Source: Zizania palustris
Taxonomy: Eukaryota; Streptophyta; Magnoliopsida; Poales; Poaceae
Length of the DNA: 64,000 nt
Assembly: GCA_019279435.1 (NCBI GenBank)
Contig: JAAALK010000082.1
Span: forward strand, 25,019,034 to 25,083,033
Direction: 5' to 3'
Each line of letters begins with the position of its first letter. Positions within the stretch are counted from its first letter, which is position 1. The position numbers were made by a program, and so were the translations under genes. Of the stretch, positions 40,864-51,364 are shown piece by piece. Under the pieces are notes generated by a model. The model made no database searches. It worked only from the letters and a program-made list of their open reading frames with translations, and was not told where the DNA came from.

Positions 40864-41041
40864 CCTTTTATAATCGCACGACCAGTACTACTCTTCGATT
40901 GGTTTCACATTGCAGGTTCGGCTTCTGTCACCGACAAGTGGGCCCGGTAATTGGAACGGCGTACAACCGCTGTAAAAATCGACCGTTACCTTTTTTGCAG
41001 AGGGTAACGGCTACTTGCGCTGTAACGGCTACCTCTAACGG
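40864..41041 (-). promoter_or_regulatory. Putative promoter of the Tat-C antisense gene
   Basis: Minus-strand TATA box GATTATAAAAGGAGG at about 40862-40877, some 100 bases upstream of the ATG at 40770. Five AACGG/CCGTT boxes lie upstream: 40955-40959, 40983-40987, 41006-41010, 41024-41028 and 41037-41041. Two nearby repeats of CCACGACGTT(C/T)GCACTCCG (41046-41090) follow. The remaining stretch to the polypurine block (41042-41292) has no gene. Confidence 0.6.
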
Positions 41042-41292
41042 CGCTCCACGACGTTCGCACTCCGAAACCGTCTCCACGACGTTTGCACTCCGAAACCGTC
41101 CCCTTCCCAACGTGCATTCCCACTATATCAAGAACTCGAAGGGGAAGGTTCGAACGCGTCGAGCTCAAAGTCCTCGGCTAAGTCTCAGCATCCCCAAATC
41201 CTCTTTAAGCCTCAGAAAATAGAAATGTTCCTTTCGTATACTGCCTTCATTCTAAACAGGTTAACTACAGAAAGGCGTATTCGAGGGGCTAC

Positions 41293-41788
41293 TGTTGGGG
41301 GAAATTACTCCATTTCCAAGACTTAAAGATTAATCCTTCAAAGGCGGGTGAGGACTCCGAAGCTGGTGAACTGTGGTTCGAAGCATGCGTCGCCACACCG
41401 AAGGGTGCAACGGTGCGAAGCTCTAGAGAACCCTCCGAATGGAAGATGGAGGCCTCGAAGCCTAAGGACATGACTGATTGGATGTCCAGCTTATCCATCT
41501 ACCTTGCAGTACTTTACCATATGTAACCTTGTTTATAGTACCGAATAGTTTCCACTATGTCGGTTGTAGGTTAGGGGTAAAAAGGTATTTTCCTTATGCT
41601 TTTTCCCCTATAAATACCCCCCATTGTACCTTGTAAAAGGGGAGGAGGAACAAGTTATTCATCTACACATATTCGGACCACTTGAGCTATTATCCATTTT
41701 GGAGGCTCCAAGTAGTCCTAAAACGCAAACTTCCTGTTTGTTCGTTCTTGATTTCAGAGAACTTGTTGGTGTAACATTTGCGCCAACA
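41293..41788 (+). repeat. 3' LTR of Tat-C
   Basis: 496 bases, same length as the 5' LTR and about nine mismatches by eye. Preceded by GCGTATTCGAGGGGCTAC (polypurine tract) and followed by the right TSD copy GTATT at 41789-41793. Confidence 0.95.
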
Positions 41789-41793
41789 GTATT

Positions 41794-44118
41794 CAGCGAC
41801 GATATCCTCGTCTACTCAAAGACCAAGGAAGAACATGAGACCCACCTCCGTCTGACCCTCGGAAAGCTAAGGGAACAGTAGTTGTACGCCAAATACAGCA
41901 AGTGCGAGTTTTGGTCGTCAGAGGTGAAGTTCCTCGGTCATGTCATATCTGCCGGAGGAATAGCTGTGGACCCAACCATCGTAGAAGCAGTGACCAATTG
42001 GCTACAACCCTCAAACGTGACCGAGATCCGGAGTTTTCTCGGATTGGCCGGATATTACCACCGATTCATCGAGAATTTCTCAAAGATAGCCAAGCCCATG
42101 ACCAAGCTATTGCAGAAGGAGGTAAAGTTTGAATGGACCCAAGATTGTGAAGAATGCTTCCAGACCCTTAAGAAGAAGCTCGTGTCAGCCCCAATTCTGA
42201 CTCTGCCAGACTTCCGGAAGGACTTCCACATCTATTGTGATGCCTCTCGCCAAGGGTTGGGATGTGTCTTGATGCAAGATGGGAAGGTGATATCTTACGC
42301 CTCTCGACAGCTGAGACCACATGAGCTGAATTACCCGACCCATGACCTGGAATTGGCAGTCGTGGTTCATGCCTTGAAGATATGGAGACATTACCTTGTG
42401 GGAAATCGGTGCGAGGTCTTCACCGACCACAAGAGCCTCAAGTATATATTCACCCAACAGGACATGCACCTCAGACAGAGGAGATGGTTGGAGTTGATCA
42501 AGGATTATGACTTGGGCATTCATTATCATCCAGGCAAGGCAAATGTGGTGGCAGACACCCTAAGTCAAAAAGGGTACTGCAATGCCATCATCATACAGGA
42601 CTAGGCCCCTTTGCTATACAAGGAGATGGAAAGGTTGAACCTAGGGATCGCCACCCGAGCGTATCTCGCTGCTCTAGAGACTAAACCTGTCTTAATAGAC
42701 TAGATCCGGGAGACGTAGAAAGAAGACTCGGACATCTTGGAGATCCAACAAAACATGCGAAAAGGTAAAGCCCCCGAATTCTCCGAGGACGAGCACGGTA
42801 CCGTTTGGTTCGGAAACCGGATATGCGTACCCAACAAGCCTTAGTTAAAGGCTCTCATCCTCAAGAGGCCCATGAAACTCTATACTCCATACATCCCGGG
42901 GGTACAAAGATGTATCAAGACCTAAGGGAGAAATATTGGTGGGTCAGCATGAAGAGGGAAATAGCTGAGTATGTGGCTAAGTGCGAGACATGCCAGCGAG
43001 TCAAGGCAGAGCACCAGAGACCTGCCGGACTGTTACAACCCCTCAAGGTCCCTGAATGGAAGTGGGAAGAGATAGGAATGGACTTCATCACAGGACTACC
43101 CAGGACCCAAGCCGGTCATGATTCTATCTGGGTAATCGTCGACCGACTCACCAAAGTGGCTCACTTCATCCCCATCAAGACATCTTACATCGTCGCCAAG
43201 TTGGCCGAGTTGTATATGACCCGGATTGTTTGCCTGCATGGAGTTCCAAAGAAAATTGTATCTAACCGTGGGAGTCAGTTTACCTCTAAGTTTTGGAAGA
43301 ACCTTCAAGAGGAACTCGGCACCCGACTAAACTTTAGCACTGCCTATCATCCACAGACCGATGGTCAAACCGAAAGGGTCAACCAGGTATTGGAGGATAT
43401 GCTTAGAGCTTGCGCTCTAGACTTTTGCGGAATGTGGGACAAGAACTTGTCCTATGCGGAGTTCTCCTACAACAACAACTATCAAGTTAGCCTGCAGATG
43501 TCCCCGTTTGAAGCACTTTATGGGCGTAAGTGCAGAACGCCGCTACTTTGGGATCAGACCAGAGAGTCACAACTGTTCGGGACAAATATATTGCAAGAAG
43601 CCAAAGAGAAAGTCAAGATCATCAGGGACAAATTGAAGATAGCCCAGTCCCGACAAAAGAGCTATGCCGATAACCGACGGAGAGACCTAACCTTTGAGGA
43701 GGGCGATTATGTCTATCTCCGAGTCACTTCCCTTCGTGGTACTCAAAGGTTTAACACGAGAGGCAAGCTAGCACCCCGCTATGTCGGACCTTTTCAGATC
43801 CTCCGATGGCAAGGAGAAGTGGCATATCAACTAGAACTGCCTCCATCCTTGGCAGGAGTCCATGACGTGTTCCACGTCTCTCAGCCGAAGAAGTGTCTCC
43901 GTGTGCCCACTGAACAGGCCGACCTCCAACAGCTCAACGTCCAAGAGGACTTGACCTACATTGAGAAACCCGTCAAGATTATGGAAACTAAGGAAAGAGT
44001 AACCAGGAGCCGTGTGGTTCGTTTCTGCAAGGTTCAGTGGGACAACCACCCTATTGAAGAAGCCACATGGGAAAAAGAAGACGAGTTGAAAGCCCAATAC
44101 CCCGAGCTATTCGAGTAA
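41794..44118 (+). pseudogene. Chromovirus B second half of pol: RT, RNase H, integrase, chromodomain
   Basis: Resumes the RT gene at the active-site DD (DDILVYSKTKEEHE). A TAG at 41879-41881 interrupts before LYAKYSKCEFW. RNase H (YCDASRQGLGCVLMQ, 42235-42600) is well preserved. Stops lie at about 42602, 42700 and 42716, and a one-base deletion near 42868 shifts frame. The integrase from about 42870 to 44118 is then open: zinc finger (H...H, CETC near 42985), core with MDFITGLP and a second catalytic position that reads SNRGSQF instead of SDRGSQF (Asp to Asn near 43265). The C-terminus (KVQWDNHPIEEATWEKEDEL) is a chromodomain, which in chromoviruses guides integration to marked chromatin. Confidence 0.88.
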
Positions 44119-44162
44119 CGTTCCAATCTTGAGGACGAGATTCTTTCTAAGGGGGATAGGTT

Positions 44163-47100
44163 TGTAACACCCCAAATTTTCAGAGAAATAAAAATACCTT
44201 TTATTATATTTTACTGGAAATAAATTATTTTGAAATGCTTTAATGCCCTTCTAAGCTTAATTGAACTAGAACCTAGATAAAACATCCAAACTAGGGGCTA
44301 GAAAATTTTGTATGTGATCCCAAGGCTAAGATATATTTTTGAGAATTTTTACAAATTTTTATCACCCTTGGAAGTAGCCCAAATATTTTAAACTAATTTC
44401 TGCGATTATTTTTATTCGGAAAATGATTGAAACAGTAACGGGCCTCCTCCCTCTCTTCTCCCTCCACCAGCTGGCCCAGCCCACTCCCTCCCCATGCCCC
44501 ATACTGACACCCGAGCCCCGCTTGTCAGTGAGCCCCTCTCCTTTCACGCGTGTGCCTGACCCCACCTGTCGGTTGCACCCCATTGCCACGCCCTCGCCCC
44601 GCGCCCACTGACTTGTGGCCCCCGCTTGTCAAGACCGTCGTCCACCTCGTTCCACACCCCCCTAACACCTCGTCGCTGGTTTAATGCCCCCCGAGGTCCG
44701 TCGACCGTTTAATCACGTTAAGGGACGCGTTTAAGCCCTGGGATCACAGCGCACGTGCATGGCAAGACCTCACCGGTGAGTGAATGCCTCCCCTCGGCTT
44801 TCCTTGCATGCGTCCCCCTCTGACCCTCGCCGGTGCCTCTATTTAAGCCCCTAGCCTCCACCGCGTCTAGCCCGCACGTCTAATCGCGTTGAGAATGAAC
44901 CAGAGCGCCCCTCTTTGGTTTTTAACACCACCGCACCACCCTTGCTCCAGCAATCGCTCGCCGTCGCCGGAGTCCCCCTCCGTCCTCAACGACCGCACCG
45001 TCGTGACCGTAGGCGCCTCCCCGACCTTGGCCACCCCTCCGTCGTCGACGAACCCCGCCGGAACGCCATCACCGACAAGGGACCTGATCCCCTCCACCGT
45101 CTACCCTCGTCGCCGGCTGTACCCCGTCGACCTCGGACCACCGCAATGGTACCCCCGTGTTCCCCTTGACGTCCTCTTTCCATTTCTAGGCGTAGCTTGG
45201 ACCGCCGTCGCTTGCCGTGGCTCCTGGCCCGCTCGCCGTAGTCGGAGAAGACGACCGACGCGGGTAAACTACCCGTGTCGTGTCGGATTCATCACCGACC
45301 ACGCGATCACGATGCGACAGGCGATATTAAATCCATCCCTCAGTTTAATATGGCCCGTCAGATCTAAGAGAAGCGGTACAGTGTGATCTCATGCGTCCAT
45401 TAGTATTTAAAACCCGCGATGAATCTGGGCCATCCATCGCGTACCGGTTCGATGTTTTAATCCTGGTCGTCCACGTTAACTTAACTCCCCCACCTCCCCC
45501 ATGGCTGCCTGATCATGATCTAACGCTGGATCTAGATCCGGCGCACGCGCACAGTGTGCGGGTTCACGGTGAATCCGGTTCACCGTGGACCGACGCGTGT
45601 TTTTGGATTTAAATTAATTTCCAGAAATAGTTTTAAACTTATAAAATTCATATCTTGCGCATTTTAACTCCAAAAATTACCATTTCAATCCCAAAAAATT
45701 TATAATTTTATTCTCTACATGTTAATACAATAAAAACAGTAGGTTTATATTGAGTATTTTATTTTTGTTTAATAAAGTATTCAAATGCACTTTAGGGTAA
45801 ACTCAAAATTGTCCATTTCACCTTTGGAAAAATTTATCTTTTATTCTTTTCACACTAGTATGATGGAAACACTAGGTTTATTCCGAACCTTTTATTTTAA
45901 ATCAATTGGAAGTTTAAAATACATTAGTTAACATTTTTATTTCCTTTTTAGAAATCTCTAACTCCATCAAAAGCCCATATTAAAAATTCATAATAATTTT
46001 CAGAAAATTAATAACTTGTTTTTCTTAATTTAAACCTAATCAAAACCCGTCTGCTTATTGTGTGATTTTGAAATGTTTATTGAATGTTACGTTTATTACT
46101 TTTGTTGAAAAGACTACGACGCCGCCGAGGAGCCGGAATACTTTCCCGAAGTTCCTCCCTCTACTTTCGCTGAACAAGGGAAGTCACCAAACCAATCTTT
46201 TTAGCATGTTGAACCCATGTTTTACTAAACTATCGCTAAAACACATAGGATATACATGCATTAGTCAAATGAAAGCCTTATAATATATTTATTAGGATCC
46301 CCGACCTTGATGTGCAACCCAAGCCATGCTATCTAGCTTAAACTCCTTTTCACCATATTACTAGTACTATTAGCTAGTGTCCAATGTATCGACATGATTG
46401 CTATAGGATTAAAAATGAGTCGTAGCGATTGGAATCTACTATATGATCCCCGTTATTCTCATCTCTGGAATGTTGTTGGTGATAGAGTTTTGGTTGTGAG
46501 TGTATGCATGGTGGGTTCCGGGTGCAAGCTAGGGCATTGGTCGGTAGCACCCGGGGCACTATAAGGACCAGTCTGCAGGATCCGTTGCAATACAGTTCCG
46601 TACTAACCACAAGTCTAGTGGGTAAGTCGTAACTAAGGTATGGGATTTTCCAAACCGAGGCCACCACTTGGAGATGGGTCAAGCAGCACCTGCGGGTGGC
46701 TTGTACCGACGTGGCGCAAAAGGGGGGTGCGATGTTAGCCAGGATGCGGCCCAGCGCGCCGGCGAAACCTAGAGCGGGTGGTTATCGCTTGGAGCATTTC
46801 ATGCTGAGGTTTTGGAATGAGTTCCCGTGGTATGGGTCATCTCATTACACTTTGGTGTATGGGATCAGTGCGTGCCTTGTGGGTACAGTGGTACACCTCT
46901 GATCAGAGTCTTAAATCTTTTCGAAAAGCCGAGCCCACGGTCAAGGGCGGGTTGCGTGACAACCCACAGTTAGTTTACTTTTAAATAGATTTGCATGATG
47001 ATTTGACATGTAAGGACCGTTGTGCGAGGAGGGAAAACATACTCCTCGAGTTAGATGGTATTATGATGTTCATGTTTATTATTCCGCATGATTAAATCTG

Positions 47101-47476
47101 ACTACACTAAATGCAACAACTGAAAAATGTACTTTTCCGCACTTTTAGCCATTTTCCTTCCTTTGTTATTACCTTGCATTACTATTGCATTTGTGGTGTC
47201 TTGTTGAGTACTTTTTGTACTCATACCCGTTGGACACACCATTCAGAGGATGCCTACTACGAGGAAGATGGTCTGGAGTAGCGACCCAGTCAAGAAGAAG
47301 ATCCTGAAGAGGGCGTTCATCATGCTTTTAATTGTTATTTTATTCTTATGTAATAATGTGGTCTGCGTACCACAAATATTTGCCGTATGTACGTTGTCGC
47401 ATGTTGAACCTCTTGTATTATTGTTTTTTCTTTGGAAATTCAATAATGTTCCAATTTAATAAATCGGGGCATGACA
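44163..47476 (+). repeat. 3' LTR of chromovirus B
   Basis: About 3.3 kb from TGTAACACCCCAAATTTT (right after AAGGGGGATAGGTT) to GGGGCATGACA. The partner 5' LTR is outside the window. A GC-rich stretch (44440-45400) includes a TATA-like CTATTTAAGCCCC at about 44838-44850 and probably the promoter; 45600-46060 is AT-rich. TGTTGAGTACTTTTTGTACTC near 47203-47223 is a block I associate with Tekay-type LTR ends. Short frames inside (for example 44889-45386) are not supported as genes. Confidence 0.82.
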
Positions 47477-48072
47477 GAAACACTTGGCCATTGTGTCTCG
47501 AACCCCTCCATTGGCTTTAATTGCAAGAGTATAAGAGTTGGAGAATTCTCCGGGGTCTTCCTCTCCAGAGTACTTGCACAGCTTCGAAGTCCTAAAGTTT
47601 GGGTCGAAGCGCACATTTTGCAAGTCTGTGTGTAGCGGATATTCATCGTCGAAGGAAGCATTTTCGGTGCTTCTTTGGACCTCAGAAGTTTTAGGATAGT
47701 AAACAGGGTCATCGTCTTGAGGCACCATTGGGATGACGGGGCTAGCTTGAGAGCGAAGCCTATCAGTAGCTTCCTGCCTCCACCTTTCTACCTCAGCCTG
47801 AAACCGAGCCATCTGGACCACCACGCCATCTGGATGGCCTTCGTTTCCTCCGGAAGGGCCCTTCAGGTCTTGAGAACTGATGAAGTCAGTTCAGAGCATA
47901 GACAGAGCCACAGGAGGGGCTCCATATGCTCGAGGGTTAGTGTTTACTTCAGGAGTTTGAGGTGGGGGACAACGGAGGGTCCTCCGATGTTGGTGGTGTT
48001 CGAAGATCCTAATCTAGAGGTCCGAGAAGACCTTCGGAGGAGACTAGGGCCTAGGCTCCATTTAGGAGGCAT
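47477..48072 (-). pseudogene. Tat-E gag, N-terminal part, cut by chromovirus B
   Basis: ATG at 48072 (MPPKWS, compare MPPKRS in Tat-D). The frame changes or stops in the first 80 codons. From 47824 down it reads RFQAEVERWRQEATDRLRSQ, then the FDPNFRTSKLCKYSGEEDPGE block, and ends DTMAKCF at 47477, where the Tat-D Gag continues PLALQG. The next residues come from the chromovirus B LTR. Gag would form particles in an intact element; this copy cannot. Confidence 0.85.
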
Positions 48073-48117
48073 GGCTCTAAGAAAGGATTGGTAGAGAACA
48101 AAGTTTTTGTACTAAGT

Positions 48118-48135
48118 TCCCCACGGATGGTGCCA
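48118..48135 (-). other. Primer-binding site of Tat-E
   Basis: Minus-strand TGGCACCATCCGTGGGGA, two changes from the Tat-C/Tat-D site, two bases inside the LTR end. Confidence 0.85.
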
Positions 48136-48137
48136 AC

Positions 48138-48660
48138 TGTTGGTTCAAAAGATTACGCTAACATGTTTTGTAAACTTGAAAGACTGATAAACGAAGTGTT
48201 TGCTTATGTGGACTATTCCAAGCCTCTGAATTGGATAATAACTTGAGATAGTTCTAAGTGTATATTGAATATCTGAGTATTCGATACCCCTTACAGAGCG
48301 AAGAGGGGTATTTATAGACAAGATACATTAGGAAAAAACTCCTTTACCCTCTAATTACAACCAACTTAGAAGATACTGTTTAATATTCTTCGTAGGGTTA
48401 AAAGGGTAAAAGACTAAGTCAATAGTGAGAAAGTAATTCTTGTGTCCTTGTTGGCAGTACCCCTTTGGGTAAAGAGGCTCTGGGATTCTTCGTTACTCAA
48501 AGCCTTCGTGGAGGCTTTTATTGTAGAAGGCTCCGAATGCAGCGAAGCCTTCATGCTTTAGGACCTTCAGATATCAAAGCTTCTCACTTCATTTTTTCTT
48601 CTGACAACGTTGATGTAGAGGTTTTGACATGATGTGGAGGATGAAATATTTCCCCCAAAT
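48138..48660 (-). repeat. 5' LTR of Tat-E
   Basis: About 523 bases; plus strand TGTTGGTTCAAAAGATTACG to TTTCCCCCAAAT. The outer end is expected to read CCAACA, so it has either mutated or lost its last bases; the border is good to a few bases. The element-strand TATA region (CTATAAATACCCC) is near 48306-48318. Confidence 0.8.
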
Positions 48661-49528
48661 AGCCAGGGAAGCAAGAAGATGACTAGGTGAATCAAATCAC
48701 AGAAGTTATTAGAGATCAATTTGGGCTAAATCCCAAAGAAAAAACGTACATGCATCAGCGACCGTACCTAGAATGGTTCGACCGAGTACCACTACCCAGC
48801 CAATACAAGGTACCTGACTTAACCAAGTTCTCAGGACAAGACTCGGTCTCCACGATCGAGCACATCAGCTGTTTCCTCACCTAGTGTGGAGAGGCATCAG
48901 CCGACGAAGCGCTGAGAGTCCAATTTTTCCCGCTCTCCCTATCAGGATCGGCCTTCGTGTGGTTTGCCTCACTGTCGGCGGATTCCATCAGAGGATTGGC
49001 GAATTTGGAGAAGTTTCACCAGTATTTCTTCGCTGGCATTTAAGAGATGAAGCTCATTGACTTGATAACCATGAAGCAAAGAATGGATGAGTCGGTACAA
49101 GATTACATCCAAAGGTTCCCATACATATGGAGTAGATGCTATATTTTGAGCCTCAGTGACACCGAGTAGGCGGAGTTGGCGTTTGAGGGACTCCTGAACC
49201 CAATTAAGGAGAAATTTTGATAGGAGCAAGCTCGGGAATGCCCGATCTTCACGGCAGTAGGATCTTTACCAAGATAACTAGCTGTGAACAATAAGGGTAA
49301 CTAGCTGCGAACAAAAAGGGTAACTAGCTTTAACCTGCCAAGGTTGGATGCGACCAAGCGACCGAAAGAAGGAACACCGAAACCTTTTTGGACTTCAACT
49401 CGATCTCCGAACTATCGCAAAACCACAATCCAGGACTAATCCACACAAAAGGCCTGGAATCCTAGAGAACAAACTAGGGGATCTCAGAGAGATATCTCAC
49501 ATGTCCAAAAAACTCACAAGAATAAAGG
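48661..49528 (+). pseudogene. Gypsy gag relic G
   Basis: Plus-strand remnant of a retrotransposon Gag domain, the type common in grass gypsy elements. From about 48687 it reads through PYLEWFDRVPLPSQYKVPDL, KFSGQDSVSTIEHI, LSLSGSAFVWFASL and DYIQRFPYIWSRCY, with stops near 48882 (TAG after FLT), 49040, 49168 and 49217. A codon is missing in the LEKFHQYF block. Past 49220 similarity is weak. No protease or RT is visible because chromovirus F follows from 49529. E probably inserted into its left side and F into its right side, so G is the oldest layer here. Confidence 0.7.
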
Positions 49529-50211
49529 TGTAAGACTCTTAAGTCTCAGGCAGCTTGGCTGCAATATAGTGTATCAGTTTATCAAATCATCAAAAGGTTT
49601 TTTAACGTAGCGATACAATAGGTATTTATAATAGGAACACTCCTCCTAGCTGGATGTGGATGGCCTCTTTGAAGGTGTGAATGGATCCCTTTGAGTTTAT
49701 GAAGTTACTGGCTTAGGAAACTCCACAAAATTAATGGTCATTGGAAACTCGCGCAGACCCTTTGCCTTCTGTGCAGTCTCCACCAAAATAGTCATAACTC
49801 TTGATTTAGAAGTCCAAAAGAGGTACCGTTTATTGCGTTGGAATGAGGACTTAAAGATCTTTCCAGCAAATACTTGTGGACCCTCATAGCCTTCAGAATA
49901 AAAAGTTATGATGTCATCTTTAGTTACTTCAAACATGCACTCTTGTCTAGCATGTGCTTCTATCTTGGGCGATATGTTCTATTCCCATAGGGTGTGTTTC
50001 ATCTTCTCCTTCTTCCACTCCAATGCACCTAAGTTCAATCAGAGAAAAATAAGTGGAAAGCACATCCAAATCATAATGTGATAAATAACTTAAGTTAGCG
50101 TTCACCTGATCATTTATTTGTTTAGCTCGACTCCTTGTGATTGGTCCTTGATATGTGTTGTTTAGGTGGTCACTTGAGTGACTGGTGGTGTTACTTGCTA
50201 TGTCCTCATCA
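49529..50211 (-). repeat. Proposed 3' LTR of chromovirus F
   Basis: On the element strand TGATGAGGACATAGC begins at 50211, right after the purine run AAGAGGGGGAGGA, and the proposed end is GTCTTACA at 49529. A TATA-like TATTATAAATACC lies near 49622-49636. The left border is only a guess from a TG...CA rule (about 683 bp). A 79-codon open frame (49697-49936) sits inside and has no recognisable function. Confidence 0.5.
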
Positions 50212-51359
50212 TCCTCCCCCTCTTGAAAAGGAGTCATCCTCGACTCTATAGGACTCATGAATGGAGAGAGGTCAGAAACATTGAAGCTCTTACTAACACC
50301 ATATGCACTTGGTAGATCAATCTCATATGCATTATCATTGATCTTCTGAAGCACTTTGAATGGACCATCAGCTCGTGGTTGAAGCTTGCATTTGCGTTTG
50401 TCAGGAAAATGATCCTTCTGGAGATGAACCCAAACCAAATCCCTAGGTTCAAACAACACCTTCTTGCGACCTTTATTTGCATGATTTTCATACATCTTGG
50501 TCATCTTGTTTATGTTGGCTCTAGCTTGTTCATGAATTTTCTTAACATATTCAGCACGCTTGCTTGCATCAACATTCACTTGTTCCTGCATAGGCAATGG
50601 AAAAAGATCGATAGGAGCAGTGGGTTTGTACCCATATACAATTTCAAATGGACAAAATTTAGTGGTCGAATGTACTGCCCTATTGTAAGCAAATTCCACA
50701 TGAGGTAGACTTTCTTCCCACAATTTCAGATTCTTCTTTAGGACATGTCGCAAAAAAGTTGAAAGTGTTCGATTGACAACTTCAGTTTGCCCATCGGTTT
50801 GTGGATGGCATGTTGTGGAAAACAACAATTTGGTCCCAAGCTTTCCCCACAAGGTCTTCCAAAAATAGCTTAAGAACTTGGTGTCATGATCAGATACAAT
50901 TGTTCATGGTACACCATGGAGACGCACAATTTCCCTGAAAAATAATTCAGCAATGTGTGAAGCATCATCGCTCTTATGGCATGGAATAAAATGAGCCATC
51001 TTGCTGAACTTATCAACCACAACAAAAATAGAATCTCTCCCCCTCTTTGTTCAAGGTAAACCAAGAACAAAGTCCATAGAAATGTCTTCCCACGATACAC
51101 TAGGAATTGGTAGATGGGTATATAAACCATGGGGGTTTAAGCGAGACTTAGCTTTGTGACACGTGACACAGCGGAGTACATATCTTTCAACATCCCTTAT
51201 CAACTTAGGCCAAAAGAAATGATCAACAAGGACTTGTTCGGTCTTTTTGGCACCAAAATGACCCATCAATCCACCTGAATGAGCTTCCTGTACGAGCATA
51301 AGATGAACAGAGCAATCTGGGATGCATAGTTTGTTAGCTTGAAATAAGAATCCATCATG
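49947..51359 (-). pseudogene. Chromovirus F integrase region, C-terminal end reading into the LTR
   Basis: Starts, after the Copia-2 break, at HDGFLFQANKLCIPDC. It then shows the zinc finger (H...H, CVTCHKAK near 51165), core start with ISMDFVLGLP, SDHDTKFLSYFW near 50880 and DGQTEVVN near 50790, and the C-terminal PRADGPFKVL block. Two TGA codons sit where the family usually has CGA (after FVLGLP near 51056, and in GVP-TIVSD near 50905). A frame change occurs near 50860. From 50852 to 49947 the frame is open for 301 codons, and the last 88 or so fall in the proposed LTR. No classical chromodomain is evident, which fits CRM-like elements. Confidence 0.8.
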
Positions 51360-51364
51360 CAAAT
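51360..51364. repeat. Target-site duplication of Copia-2 (left copy), CAAAT
   Basis: CAAAT precedes TGAGAAACC at 51365 and recurs at 62617-62621 after CGGTCCAACA. Chromovirus F sequence resumes immediately outside both copies. Confidence 0.93.

Larger units (their letters stand above)
19658..41788 (+). mobile_element. Tat-C, complete Tat-lineage Ty3/gypsy element interrupted by Tat-D
   Basis: Plus-strand element with both LTRs (19658-20153 and 41293-41788, each 496 bp), primer site 20156-20173, gag-pol 20361-25694 continuing at 36171-36185, 118-bp repeats 36377-36815, antisense gene 36998-40770 and polypurine block before the 3' LTR. By eye the two LTRs differ at about nine positions (about 1.8 percent). 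With the often-used grass rate of 1.3e-8 substitutions per site per year this is roughly 0.7 million years. It is inserted in chromovirus B with TSD GTATT and is itself split by Tat-D. Confidence 0.93.
16803..47476 (+). mobile_element. Chromovirus B (Tekay/Del type Ty3/gypsy), interrupted by Tat-C
   Basis: Plus-strand element in two visible pieces, 16803-19657 and 41794-47476, separated by Tat-C. Order: leader ORF, gag, protease, RT (first piece); rest of RT, RNase H, integrase with chromodomain, polypurine tract AAGGGGGATAGG, and a 3.3-kb 3' LTR beginning TGTAACACCCC (second piece). The LTR length, the TGTAACACC start, the GGGGCATGACA end and the C-terminal chromodomain are typical of Tekay/Del elements. 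Its 5' LTR is not visible and should lie left of the window beyond Tat-A. Its 3' end adjoins the gag of Tat-E, so it is inserted in that element. Confidence 0.85.
47477..48660 (-). mobile_element. Tat-E, 5' end of a Tat-lineage element
   Basis: Minus-strand fragment: 5' LTR 48138-48660, primer site 48118-48135, gag start at 48072, gag cut at 47477 by the 3' LTR of chromovirus B. The bulk of E should lie left of the window, beyond B. It is a fourth Tat copy, more diverged from A, C and D. Confidence 0.85.

Noticed and set aside
44889..45386. Possible host gene of 165 codons in the GC-rich part of the chromovirus B LTR
   Set aside because: Low-complexity Pro/Ser/Arg sequence, overlapping frames on both strands, no domain, and placed inside an LTR.
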